The position numbers and the translations under genes are program-made. Below the pieces are notes generated by a model that was not told where the DNA came from, made no database searches, and saw only the letters and a list, made by a program, of their open reading frames with translations. Positions 8,632 through 17,721 of a stretch of DNA of 64,000 bases are shown here, piece after piece (within the stretch, counting starts at the first letter, position 1; the number at the start of each line of letters is the position of its first letter). The DNA is from Pseudoalteromonas sp. MMG010 (GTDB lineage Bacteria > Pseudomonadota > Gammaproteobacteria > Enterobacterales > Alteromonadaceae), in assembly GCF_018100905.1 (NCBI RefSeq), contig NZ_JAGJEG010000008.1, positions 62,001 through 126,000 of the forward strand, given 5' to 3'.

Positions 8632-9827
8632 TCGGGAAAGCTCACTTTACCCATGGTAATACCGGCAATACCTTGTGTGTGATTACTTAAACTTTGTTGC
8701 TCTGCTGCTAGGCATTCGTTAGCTAAAATAGCAAATAAAACCGCTTCTTTAGCGTCGGGGTTAATCCCTAAATCGTCCGTATTTTTAAATGCTTTAATAC
8801 TCGGACAAAGCTCCTTTAACTGCGCCATTAGTAATGGATTATGAATTCCCCCGCCACTGGCATACACCACACTATTATTTTGCGCACATTCATTTATTGC
8901 GTTGGCAATAACACGCGCAGTAAACGTATTTAAGGTGGCTAACACATCTTCATGATTTAAATTAAGCGTATTTGATTTTTGCTGAGCGCGCTGTAAATAC
9001 GCCAAATTAAATACCTCAGGGCCAGTGGTTTTAGGCATTGATAAATTAAAAAAGGCGTTATTACATAATGCCTTTAATAAATCAGCATTCACCTTTCCAG
9101 ATTTAGCAATATTTGCGTTGTCGTCATAATGTAAAGGCGAAAAATACTGCTGTACGTAGGCATCCATTATGGTATTACCTGGGCCAATATCGCTGCTGAA
9201 TACATCCCGCATAGCACCACTTTTTGGTAAAAAAGTGAGGTTAGCGATTCCGCCCATATTTAATAAAATACGGGTTTCGTCTGCACTTGAAAAATACAAG
9301 TAGTCGCCATACACCGCAAGTGGTGCACCTTCTGCGCCGGCAGCTATATGTTTTTGTCTAAAATCACCAATGGTCGTAATACCGGTTGTCACCGCTATTT
9401 GGTCACTATCGCCTATTTGCAATGTCCCATTATCAAAATCGGGGTGATTATGCTGTGTTTTAGGGCAGTGATAAATCGTTTGTCCATGGCTGGCTATAAC
9501 ATCAATATCGCTTGCATTAACCTTCCATGTTTGCAGGCACTTACTAACCATTGTGCCGTGTAACTTTCCTACCCACGGGTGCAATAAGGTAACAAGCTCT
9601 AAATCGCACTCGCGTTTTGCAAATACCTGTTTAATTTTATTTTTGTAATCTTGGTCGTACTCTACGGTCGTAAAGTGTAAAACGTTAATTTGGGTATTAG
9701 TCCCTGCCCCCGTAACTTTACATAAGGCAACATCTAAACCATCTAACGACGTGCCACTCATTAAGCCTATTATTAACCGGCTAGATTTACGCGCGCTAAT
9801 GTAAAGTTTTTCAATATGTGGGTGCAT
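8628..9827 (-). CDS. anmK: Anhydro-N-acetylmuramic acid kinase
   Basis: Phosphorylates and hydrolyses 1,6-anhydro-N-acetylmuramic acid to MurNAc-6-phosphate in cytosolic recycling of peptidoglycan turnover products. The 399-aa length fits the family. The phosphate-loop motif GLMSGTSLDG is at residues 21-30. NMGGIANLTFL, SDIGPGNTIMDA and a late GGGIHNPLLM motif follow in the order expected for the ASKHA fold. An AGGAA site lies 5 nt before the ATG. The gene stands alone: the neighbours are unrelated, and no murQ or nagZ is nearby. Confidence 0.96.
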   Translation of the reverse strand: MHPHIEKLYISARKSSRLIIGLMSGTSLDGLDVALCKVTGAGTNTQINVLHFTTVEYDQDYKNKIKQVFAKRECDLELVTLLHPWVGKLHGTMVSKCLQTWKVNASDIDVIASHGQTIYHCPKTQHNHPDFDNGTLQIGDSDQIAVTTGITTIGDFRQKHIAAGAEGAPLAVYGDYLYFSSADETRILLNMGGIANLTFLPKSGAMRDVFSSDIGPGNTIMDAYVQQYFSPLHYDDNANIAKSGKVNADLLKALCNNAFFNLSMPKTTGPEVFNLAYLQRAQQKSNTLNLNHEDVLATLNTFTARVIANAINECAQNNSVVYASGGGIHNPLLMAQLKELCPSIKAFKNTDDLGINPDAKEAVLFAILANECLAAEQQSLSNHTQGIAGITMGKVSFPD

Positions 9828-10048
9828 AGCGATTCCTAATAAATTAAGTGCATTAGTTTAAAGCACTTTAAATTAAAGTAATAGCTTCATTAATAAACAC
9901 TTTTTATATTTACTTTAATTGTATGGCTTGAATTATAGGCCAACAGCCCTAAGTTCGTTTAGTACGGTTATTTTATTGCTCAGTTGCGTATTTGTTTACT
10001 GTTTTGAAGTTTCACTGAGCAACTTACTTTTAAATTTGGAGGCCCTTT

Positions 10049-11077
10049 ATGTCTATTACGTCACGTCAACTTACGTTAGCTTCGCGTCCGCATGGGATTG
10101 CGAGCGATGAAAACTTTTCTTTAAAAACGACACAACTTCCAAGCCTTAAAGAGGGCGAAATATTACTGCGTACTATTTATTTATCGCTCGACCCATATAT
10201 GCGTGGGCGCATGAACGATGCTAAATCGTACGCTGTTCCAGTGAACATTGGCGATGTGATGGTCGGTGCTACGGTGTGCCAAGTCGAGGAATCAAACAAT
10301 AGCGAATTTTCTACAGGAGATTGGGTACTAGCCTATACCGGTTGGCAAGATTACGCTATTTCAAATGGTGAAGGTTTAACCCCATTAGGGAAAAACCCAA
10401 CACATCCTTCGTACGCATTGGGGATATTAGGTATGCCCGGCTTTACCGCTTATATGGGTTTACTTGATATTGGTAAACCACAAGCAGGCGAAACCGTGGT
10501 CGTTGCCGCAGCAACTGGCCCTGTAGGTGCAACAGTTGGCCAAATCGCAAAACTAAAAGGGTGCAAGGTGGTAGGGATTGCTGGTGGACAAGAAAAATGT
10601 AGTTATGCTGTCAAAAACCTAGGTTTTGATGCATGTATTGATCACAAAGCCGATGACTTTGAAGCCCAATTAGGACATGCCTGTGATAAAGGCATCGACG
10701 TGTATTACGAAAATGTTGGCGGTAAAGTATTTGATGCAGTACTGCCGTTACTTAATACCGCCGCACGGGTACCATTGTGTGGGTTAGTCTCACAATATAA
10801 TGCGACCGAGCTGCCACAAGGCCCCGACAGAATGGGCATGCTAATGGGGCAGTTATTAACTAAACGAATTAAGATGCAAGGTTTTATTATTTTTGACGAT
10901 TACGCGCATCGTTACGATGAGTTTGCCACCGAAATGCAAAGCTGGCTTTCGCAAGGAAAAATCCAGTACCGCGAGCACATGGTAGAAGGCATTGAAAATA
11001 CTCTCAGTGCGTTTAACGATATGTTATGTGGTAAAAGCTTTGGTAAAACCGTCGTGAAAATTAACAATCCACTTTAA
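10049..11077 (+). CDS. curA: NADPH-dependent enone/curcumin reductase-like MDR protein
   Basis: A 342-aa zinc-independent MDR enzyme of the CurA/leukotriene B4 dehydrogenase group, which reduces alkenal and alkenone double bonds with NADPH. Diagnostic features are LSLDPYMRGRM (residues 46-56), the AAATGPVGATVGQIAKLKG nucleotide loop near 150, YYENVGG near 220, and the late LLTKRIKMQGFIIFD segment. A strong GGAGG ribosome site precedes the ATG. A glutathione transferase follows 57 bp downstream on the same strand, so the pair may detoxify lipid-peroxidation aldehydes. The gene symbol is by family resemblance. Confidence 0.88.
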   Translation: MSITSRQLTLASRPHGIASDENFSLKTTQLPSLKEGEILLRTIYLSLDPYMRGRMNDAKSYAVPVNIGDVMVGATVCQVEESNNSEFSTGDWVLAYTGWQDYAISNGEGLTPLGKNPTHPSYALGILGMPGFTAYMGLLDIGKPQAGETVVVAAATGPVGATVGQIAKLKGCKVVGIAGGQEKCSYAVKNLGFDACIDHKADDFEAQLGHACDKGIDVYYENVGGKVFDAVLPLLNTAARVPLCGLVSQYNATELPQGPDRMGMLMGQLLTKRIKMQGFIIFDDYAHRYDEFATEMQSWLSQGKIQYREHMVEGIENTLSAFNDMLCGKSFGKTVVKINNPL

Positions 11078-11134
11078 AATTAATGGGCTTATAAACTAGG
11101 TACACACCCTGTTTATAAGCTCAATAGGACACCC

Positions 11135-11752
11135 ATGATAAAACTACACCATTTAAATAAATCACGTTCTAAACGTATTATTTGGCTTTTAGAAGAGTTA
11201 GACCTTGACTACGAAATTGTTGCATACCAACGTAATAAAGACACTTTTTTAGCACCTGATGAGCTAAAACAAGTTCACCCGCTAGGTAAGTCGCCAGTTA
11301 TTGAAGACAATGGCTTAGTGATTGCCGAATCAGGCGCCATTACCGATTACTTAATTACGCAATATGGTAATGGAAAATTTGCACCAAAGTCAGGAACTGC
11401 CGAGTATATAGATTACCAACAGTGGCTACACTTTGCCGAAAGTTCAGCAATTTTACCTTTATTGCTTAAAATGTTTGTTGCAAAAGATGGCGCTAAAACT
11501 CAGTTTTTAGAAGGGTATGCCGATGCCGAAGCGGCTAAAATAATGAGTTACTTTAATAGCCGCCTTGAAGGTAAACGCTATTTAGTAAACGACACCCTCA
11601 CCGGTGCCGATATTATGATGTCGTTTATTGTCGAAATTATTAAAAATGCTGGTCAGCTAGCGCATTTTAGTCATATAGCAAAATATGACGAACAACTGCA
11701 AAGTCATGAAAAATATCACACCGCCGATGAATTAGAAGCTAAGTACGATTAA
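11135..11752 (+). CDS. Glutathione S-transferase family protein
   Basis: A 205-aa cytosolic GST. The N-terminal thioredoxin fold begins MIKLHHLNKSRSKRIIWLLEE, contains VHPLGKSPVIED with the cis-Pro loop, and continues IAESGAITDYL, the gamma-glutamyl binding motif. The C-terminal half is helical. The SRSKRI region suggests a Ser- or Arg-assisted rather than Tyr-type active site, as in bacterial and fungal GST classes. It lies 57 bp downstream of the enone reductase and precedes a clear terminator, so the two probably share a transcript. Confidence 0.9.
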   Translation: MIKLHHLNKSRSKRIIWLLEELDLDYEIVAYQRNKDTFLAPDELKQVHPLGKSPVIEDNGLVIAESGAITDYLITQYGNGKFAPKSGTAEYIDYQQWLHFAESSAILPLLLKMFVAKDGAKTQFLEGYADAEAAKIMSYFNSRLEGKRYLVNDTLTGADIMMSFIVEIIKNAGQLAHFSHIAKYDEQLQSHEKYHTADELEAKYD

Positions 11753-11757
11753 TAAAA

Positions 11758-11776
11758 AGAGGCTAATATAGCCTCT
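11758..11776 (+). terminator. Terminator after the second GST gene
   Basis: AGAGGCTA pairs with TAGCCTCT (8 bp, 3-nt loop), starting six bases after the stop codon. The downstream stretch is pyrimidine-rich (TCCCCCTT) rather than a pure T-run. Confidence 0.72.
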
Positions 11777-11936
11777 TCCCCCTTAAAGCTGTTTACATTT
11801 CATATTTATTTACGTTTATTTTGTTAATAAAATAACGATTTGAGGCAACATTGTTGTTATTTTTAAATAGATAATAAGGCATAATAAAACAATTAAATTA
11901 TAATGAAGATTCATTACTCCTTATTTGGACAATAGC

Positions 11937-13559
11937 ATGACAATAAATATGCGTTTAGCATCGGGCTTTGGGGTTATTTTAGCCATGATGTTAGTATTAA
12001 CGATTATCGGTATTTCGCGCGTTAGCGTAATTAATAGCAATATTACTCATATGACCGATGTAAACTCAGTAAAGCAACGTTACGCTATTAACTTTCGAGG
12101 CAGTGTTCACGACCGCGCTATTGCAATAAGAGACGTGATATTAGTTAACAATAACAGTAAATTAAATACCGTTATTCGTGAAATTAATGAACTTGATGCT
12201 TTTTATCAAACCTCAAGTACTAAAATGAGTAGCTTAACTGGTAATATGTCGTCGCAAGAGCGTTCAATACTTAATAACATAAACCAAATTGAGCAAAAAA
12301 CGCAGCCTTTAATCACTGCAATTATTAATGCGAAAAAATCAGGTAATGTTGAGCAAGCCTCAGCCATATTACTTGACGATGCGCGCTCTGCTTTTGTAGA
12401 TTGGCTAGGTGCAATTAATCAATTTATAAACTTACAAGAACAAGCAAACCAAAGCACAACCGCCGAAACCCTTGAGATTTCAAGCTCATTCACTTTATGG
12501 ATGATTTTACTCACCACACTTGCTGTTGTTATTGGGTTAACGGTTGCGTACTTTATTAGCTCGCAAATTAAACGCTCTGTAGGTGGCGAACCACACGAAG
12601 CTGCAGAATCGATTGCTTATATAGCACAAGGTAATTTAACCACCGAAATAGACTCATGTTGTTCAAATAGTATGATGGCATCTGTGCAAATTATGCAAAA
12701 CGAACTTAAAACAATTGTACACAGTATTATCACCTCTTCTGATGAGCTCTCGATACATTCGGCAAGTGTTGCCTCAGGATCGCAACAAGCTTTAAAAGCC
12801 GCAGATACTCAAGTCGCTTACACTAACTCTGCCGTGAGCAGTTTAGCGCAAATGAGTGACAGTATTCACTCGGTAGCCGACTCAGTACGACAAACCGAAG
12901 ATAACTCTAAAGTTACCGCTGAGCTTTCACAGCAAGGTAGCAGTGCAGTGCAAAAAGTGGCGGCCGAAATAGAGAAAATATCGGTGACAGTTAAAGCCAC
13001 GGTAACGCAGGTAAACCTATTACAAGAACAATCCAAACACATTGGAGATATTTTAGGGGTTATTCGTAGTATTTCTGACCAAACTAACTTACTCGCCCTT
13101 AATGCAGCCATTGAGGCCGCACGAGCGGGTGAATCGGGCCGAGGGTTTGCGGTTGTTGCCGACGAAGTTAGACAACTTGCACAGCGTACCGGCGATGCTA
13201 CCGGCGATATTGAAACCATGATATTACAAGTACAAGAAAATACCCAAGCGTCTGTCACAGCAATGGAAACCACCGTCCCGCAAGTAGAAAATGGCCTAAC
13301 CTTAACCAATGAAGCCAATCAACTACTTAACGATATTCAACAACAAGCGAATGACTCACTTAATAAGGTATTAGAAATTGTAGATGCAACTTCGCATCAG
13401 GTTGCAACGGTATCGAAAATAAGTGAAGGCGTAGAAGAAATTGCCAATATGTCGCAAGAAACCAGTCAATCACTTAATAACAATGCTCAAGAAGCGATTG
13501 CACTTGCGAAGCTTTCGGATACTTTAAAACAATACATAAATTACTTTAAAGTAAGTTAA
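11937..13559 (+). CDS. Methyl-accepting chemotaxis protein
   Basis: An inner-membrane chemoreceptor that controls CheA through CheW. From the ATG at 11937 it is 540 aa: TM1 near residues 6-28, a periplasmic helical-bundle-like domain, TM2 near 185-208, HAMP ([19 protein letters not shown]), then a long coiled-coil signalling domain. The kinase-control hairpin tip [19 protein letters not shown] is near residue 380. A TTG at 11925 opens the frame four codons earlier but has no ribosome site. The ligand is unknown. No che genes are adjacent, so it is an orphan receptor, as is usual in marine gammaproteobacteria. Confidence 0.94.
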   Translation: MTINMRLASGFGVILAMMLVLTIIGISRVSVINSNITHMTDVNSVKQRYAINFRGSVHDRAIAIRDVILVNNNSKLNTVIREINELDAFYQTSSTKMSSLTGNMSSQERSILNNINQIEQKTQPLITAIINAKKSGNVEQASAILLDDARSAFVDWLGAINQFINLQEQANQSTTAETLEISSSFTLWMILLTTLAVVIGLTVAYFISSQIKRSVGGEPHEAAESIAYIAQGNLTTEIDSCCSNSMMASVQIMQNELKTIVHSIITSSDELSIHSASVASGSQQALKAADTQVAYTNSAVSSLAQMSDSIHSVADSVRQTEDNSKVTAELSQQGSSAVQKVAAEIEKISVTVKATVTQVNLLQEQSKHIGDILGVIRSISDQTNLLALNAAIEAARAGESGRGFAVVADEVRQLAQRTGDATGDIETMILQVQENTQASVTAMETTVPQVENGLTLTNEANQLLNDIQQQANDSLNKVLEIVDATSHQVATVSKISEGVEEIANMSQETSQSLNNNAQEAIALAKLSDTLKQYINYFKVS

Positions 13560-13617
13560 TTTATTACTTTTTAGGTGTTATTAAAGGCTTTAATAACACC
13601 TAATATTTAATGGTTTT

Positions 13618-13926
13618 TTATATACCGGCGATCTCTCTCTCGGTGATACACTCATTCGAAGCCATTTCAAATTCACGGCACGTCAACGGTCGGTTTTCGT
13701 AAATACTACACATTAGCGTGTTTCTATCAAGCGCCATGCACCAGCCATCATCCGCTCGTTTCATCACTTCACTGCCCCATTTATCGTAGTCGATATATTG
13801 AAAAGGCACTCCCGTGTCGGTAATTATACGCACTTCTAATTGGCAACAACACGCTTGGCAATTACTACAACTAACTTCGTTGCTATTGCTTGATAGTGTG
13901 GTGGTAGGAATAACATTTTCAGACAT
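13618..13926 (-). CDS. YkgJ-family cysteine cluster protein
   Basis: A 102-aa protein of the CxxCxxxCC family (UPF0153/YkgJ), thought to bind zinc or an iron-sulfur cluster. The cluster is visible as CSNCQACCC around residues 20-28, with further Cys at CMALD, MCSIYENRPLTCREF and NECIT. That gives the usual spaced set ending in RPLxCR. No signal peptide. It stands alone between a chemoreceptor and a RecQ-family helicase. The physiological role of the family is not established. Confidence 0.88.
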   Translation of the reverse strand: MSENVIPTTTLSSNSNEVSCSNCQACCCQLEVRIITDTGVPFQYIDYDKWGSEVMKRADDGWCMALDRNTLMCSIYENRPLTCREFEMASNECITEREIAGI

Positions 13927-14050
13927 AATAACTTACTTTTTTAATAAGCCTCTAGGGCTTAATTACTATTAGGGACAAAATAGGTGCAACTTTTAGATGC
14001 ACATAGGTTTTAATTTACGCATAAATTTCGCCTAGCATACCCAAGTTAAG

Positions 14051-15979
14051 TTAACGTGCGAGTAATTTCGCTTTTATTTCACTGTATCGTAGCTGCTCAC
14101 ACAGTGCAAAGCCGCTTAATTGACGCACTTTATTTCGTGTAAATAATGGCACACTCATGCCGGCTAAAAAGCGACATTGGGTTTCAATGCCCACATTATT
14201 AATCCCTTTGTTAGCCATATGCGCTAAAAATTCATCAACCTTTTGGTAAATCTGCTTATCCTCAATTTGTATAGGGTCTACCGAGTATTGTAATTTAACA
14301 TGTTGATTTCGGCACACACTACAATGCCCGCATTGCTGTGGCGCATTATTATCATCAAAATAGCGTGCTAAGTTATAGCTTAAGCATGTTTGCAGCTCAA
14401 AAAAGCGCACTAATGCCGCAATGCGTTTAATTTCGGCCTGTTCTTTATCGCAAAAATAAGCATGTAGTTGCTGGGCAAGCGCGGGGTTATTAATAATCTC
14501 ATTATTTACTTTATAAACCTGTGTAATACGCTTTGTTTCTAGGGTGATTAAGTTTTTTTCGGCTAAATAGTCAAGTGCCGCAACAACACGTTTGCGATCA
14601 ACTTGTGCTGCATGTGTGAGGGTATCGAAATTAAGTGTACCCCATATTTTTTTAAAATCGGTATGGCTAAATATTTGTGTTAAAAATGCTTGGCGTTGCG
14701 AATCAAACTGCTCAAGCAACGTGTGTTTATCTACTAAAAATTTGTATTTAAAATCGGCGTAATAGGCATATTGTGCTGTAATTGCACCTTGTATTTCTAG
14801 CTGCACTAACAGTGTTTTGAGTGCGAGTTGACGAATATTGCTTTCGCTTGAAAGGCTATACTCTTGCATTTCCCACTGCTGTGGTTGCGATTTAATATCG
14901 TTAATAACGTATTCAATACCGCTCAGCTCTGGGGTATCGCCATAAACAAAGTTTTCAACCGTATTTAAGCCATCTAAATTCGCTAAAGTATAACAATGTG
15001 ATAAGTTTCCATCGCGCCCTGCTCGGCCAATTTCTTGGCTGTAGTTTTCTATTGATTTAGGTAAATCATAGTGAATAACAAAGCGAATATCCGACTTATC
15101 AACACCCATACCAAAGGCAATAGTTGCCACCACGACATTAATTTTGCCCGCCATAAAGTCATCTTGAATCTGCCAGCGCAGAGTATCTTCAAGCCCAGCA
15201 TGATAAGCAACAGCATGTATGCCTTGTGCGCTTAGCATACTAGCGACTTGTTCAGCACTTTGTTGTAGCGTGACATAAACAATACCCGGGCCACTTTGCG
15301 CACGCACAATGTTAGTCAGTTCATGGTTTTTATCACTCGTTTTTACGCTTAGTACACTTAAATCGAGATTAGGGCGATAAAAACCCGTTTGCACTATGCA
15401 CTGAGGTGCAATGTTAAAACGCTCGCTCATATCGCGTTTTACTTTTTTGGTGGCCGTTGCGGTAAGTAATAATACTAAAGGGATATTTAATTCATCGCGA
15501 TAGCGCGGTAATTTTAAATAGTCGGGCCTAAAATTATGGCCCCACTCAGATATACAGTGTGCCTCGTCTATCACCAGCATAGAAATAGCCACTTGGCTGA
15601 TAAACTCTCTAAAGCGTTCGTTTTTAAAACGCTCTACCGACACCATTAATACTTTAACTTTTCCATGTCGTACATCGTTCATCACGGTACTACTTTGCAT
15701 TTGATCTTGGCTTGAATCTAAGCTGGCAGCATAAATACCTTTGCTGTTTAAAAAGCTAATTTGATCTTTCATCAGGGCCAATAAAGGCGACACCACCAAG
15801 GTTAAATTTGGTAAATGTAATGCCGTTAATTGATAACACAGTGATTTACCAGAGCCGGTAGGAAAAATGGCTAATGACGACTCCCCATTTAACAGTTGCT
15901 CTATTGTTTGTTGCTGGCCTTGACGAAATTCGCTAAAACCAAAATGGTGTTCAAGTGATTGTAAAAGTGATATGTTCAT
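14051..15979 (-). CDS. RecQ-family ATP-dependent DNA helicase
   Basis: A superfamily 2 3'-5' DNA helicase of 642 aa. Motif 0 is FGFSEFRQGQ, Walker A AIFPTGSGKSLCYQ, the Walker B box reads DEAH (VIDEAHCISEWGHNFRPDY), and motif VI is QEIGRAGRDG. The C-terminal RQC zinc cysteines appear in CGHCSVC, with a winged-helix segment ahead. No HRDC domain is evident, so this may be a paralogue of RecQ rather than RecQ itself. I use the ATG at 15979, which has AAGGGAA just upstream and starts MNISLLQSL; a 21-codon upstream extension lacks conservation features. Confidence 0.92.
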   Translation of the reverse strand: MNISLLQSLEHHFGFSEFRQGQQQTIEQLLNGESSLAIFPTGSGKSLCYQLTALHLPNLTLVVSPLLALMKDQISFLNSKGIYAASLDSSQDQMQSSTVMNDVRHGKVKVLMVSVERFKNERFREFISQVAISMLVIDEAHCISEWGHNFRPDYLKLPRYRDELNIPLVLLLTATATKKVKRDMSERFNIAPQCIVQTGFYRPNLDLSVLSVKTSDKNHELTNIVRAQSGPGIVYVTLQQSAEQVASMLSAQGIHAVAYHAGLEDTLRWQIQDDFMAGKINVVVATIAFGMGVDKSDIRFVIHYDLPKSIENYSQEIGRAGRDGNLSHCYTLANLDGLNTVENFVYGDTPELSGIEYVINDIKSQPQQWEMQEYSLSSESNIRQLALKTLLVQLEIQGAITAQYAYYADFKYKFLVDKHTLLEQFDSQRQAFLTQIFSHTDFKKIWGTLNFDTLTHAAQVDRKRVVAALDYLAEKNLITLETKRITQVYKVNNEIINNPALAQQLHAYFCDKEQAEIKRIAALVRFFELQTCLSYNLARYFDDNNAPQQCGHCSVCRNQHVKLQYSVDPIQIEDKQIYQKVDEFLAHMANKGINNVGIETQCRFLAGMSVPLFTRNKVRQLSGFALCEQLRYSEIKAKLLAR

Positions 15980-16125
15980 AAAATTCCCTTTAAGCATTTT
16001 TAGCAAAATAACAAAACAGCAAGGCAAATGAAAAATTTGCATCTACTATAACGTATTTATTGCTGACACTCCCTTAATTAAAGCGCAAAATAGCGATATA
16101 TAAAATGACTAGCTAATATTGTTTT

Positions 16126-16175
16126 ATATACCCAAATGAGTTCAAAAAAATAATAATTAGATCATTTGGGTATAT
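16126..16175. promoter_or_regulatory. 14-bp perfect inverted repeat upstream of ndh
   Basis: ATATACCCAAATGA (16126-16139) and TCATTTGGGTATAT (16162-16175) are perfect inverted copies 22 nt apart, ending 21 nt before the ndh start codon. The spacing allows a long stem-loop in the ndh leader, or two half-sites for a dimeric regulator. It might also be a small dispersed inverted-repeat element. Confidence 0.7.
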
Positions 16176-16196
16176 TAATTTTTAAAGGCAACCGTT

Positions 16197-17501
16197 ATGA
16201 GTATCACGACTCCAAAAATCGTCATTATTGGTGGAGGAGCTGGCGGATTAGAGCTAGCAACCCAATTAGGACACAAACTGGGGAAAAAAAACCGCGCAGA
16301 CATATTATTAATTGATAAAAACCGGACTCATATTTGGAAGCCTCTCCTACACGAAGTAGCAACAGGCTCTATCGACCCCGATTTAGACGGGGTTGTGTAT
16401 TCGGCTCATGCAGCTAAACATCATTATAACTTTCAGCTAGGCACCTTTTCTAATCTAGATCAAAATAATAAAACCATTACTTTATCTGCATTAAGCGACG
16501 AGCTTGGTCATAACATTTTACCTGAGCGCACTGTACGCTACGATTATTTGGTGCTTGGGATTGGCAGTGTCAGTAACGATTTTAATACTCCAGGTATTAA
16601 AGACCACTGTTATTTACTTGATTCAACGCAACAAGCAGAACGTTTTCAACATGCTTTACTCGACAGTTTTACCCGCTTACACCAAGACGATAATCAACAA
16701 CAAGCTCTCGATATTGCAATTGTTGGTGGTGGTGCAACCGGCGTAGAGCTTTCTGCAGAGTTATACCATGTGTCGGAGTTATTAAAGTTATATGGTTTAA
16801 CGAATATGTCTTCTAAGCGTTTGCATATTCATTTAATAGAAGCAGGACCACGCATACTTCCCGCCTTACCAGAACGCATTGCTCAAAGTGCTAAACGCGA
16901 GCTACTTAATTTAGGCGTAAATGTACTTGAAAACACCCAAGTAAAAGAAGGGACAAGTAAAGGCTTTATAACAAAAGACGACGAATTAATAAACGCCGAT
17001 ATAATGGTTTGGGCAGCCGGCGTTAAGGCCCCTGACTTTATAAAAGATTTAGGTATTTTTGAGCTAACGCGTAGTAACCAAATACAGGTAAACCAATTTT
17101 TACAAAGTAGCGTCAATGACGATATTTTTGTTATTGGCGATTGCTGTGCGTTTACCCAAGAAGATGGCAAGTTAGTCCCCCCTCGGGCACAATCAGCTCA
17201 TCAAATGGCGCAATGTGTAGAAAAAAACCTAATCGCAACATTAAAACAGCAACCATTAGCTAAGTTTGAATATAACGATCACGGCTCATTAGTAAACTTA
17301 TCTCGATACAGTACAGTAGGTAGTTTAATGGGTAATTTAACCAGTAATAGCTTTTTTATTGAAGGTAAAATAGCGCGGTTTATGTATATTTCGCTGTATC
17401 GCATGCATCAACGAGCCATACATGGAAGTGCAAAAACCTTTGCGCTATGGATAAGCGAAAAAGTACTGCGTGTAGTACGCCCTAAAATGAAACTTCATTA
17501 A
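16197..17501 (+). CDS. ndh: Type II NADH:quinone oxidoreductase
   Basis: Non-proton-pumping respiratory NADH dehydrogenase, membrane-associated, passing electrons from NADH to quinone through FAD. The 434-aa sequence parallels E. coli Ndh almost throughout: the FAD-binding GGGAGGLELATQLGHKLG, HIWKPLLHEVATGS, the second Rossmann loop IVGGGATGVELSAEL, MVWAAGVKAPDF, VIGDCCAF, and the C-terminal VNLSRYSTVGSLMGNL and RMHQRAIHG membrane-anchoring region. It is monocistronic between an inverted-repeat leader and a hairpin. Confidence 0.97.
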   Translation: MSITTPKIVIIGGGAGGLELATQLGHKLGKKNRADILLIDKNRTHIWKPLLHEVATGSIDPDLDGVVYSAHAAKHHYNFQLGTFSNLDQNNKTITLSALSDELGHNILPERTVRYDYLVLGIGSVSNDFNTPGIKDHCYLLDSTQQAERFQHALLDSFTRLHQDDNQQQALDIAIVGGGATGVELSAELYHVSELLKLYGLTNMSSKRLHIHLIEAGPRILPALPERIAQSAKRELLNLGVNVLENTQVKEGTSKGFITKDDELINADIMVWAAGVKAPDFIKDLGIFELTRSNQIQVNQFLQSSVNDDIFVIGDCCAFTQEDGKLVPPRAQSAHQMAQCVEKNLIATLKQQPLAKFEYNDHGSLVNLSRYSTVGSLMGNLTSNSFFIEGKIARFMYISLYRMHQRAIHGSAKTFALWISEKVLRVVRPKMKLH

Positions 17502-17507
17502 AATATA

Positions 17508-17544
17508 ATTAACGCAGCGCGTTTTTATAATTCGTTGCGTTAAT
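17508..17544 (+). terminator. Hairpin after ndh
   Basis: ATTAACGCAGCG pairs with CGTTGCGTTAAT (12 bp with one wobble) around a 13-nt loop, seven bases after the ndh stop. There is no strong T-tract, so it may act as a 3'-end stabiliser as much as a terminator. Confidence 0.6.
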
Positions 17545-17721
17545 CACAAGCTTTGCCAGGGCAGTTTTATTCGTTTTAACATATTATTTTAACCAAGCTC
17601 AGCTTTACCTTGTGCCATGTACTAGGCACCTGTATAATTTGCCACCTCTTTTACCCCCTATTGTTTAAGCTTATGGTCATAATCCTAAGCTCTTTCAGTA
17701 TTATTGTTAGGATTACCTTTT

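Noticed and set aside
9919..10110. Short plus-strand ORF upstream of the enone reductase
   Set aside because: Ends inside the reductase gene in another frame, lies in an AT-rich promoter region, and has no ribosome site.
12866..13318. Minus-strand ORF inside the first chemoreceptor gene (and the similar one at 20477-21010)
   Set aside because: Both lie antisense to the conserved signalling domain and have Ser/Cys-rich composition typical of shadow frames.
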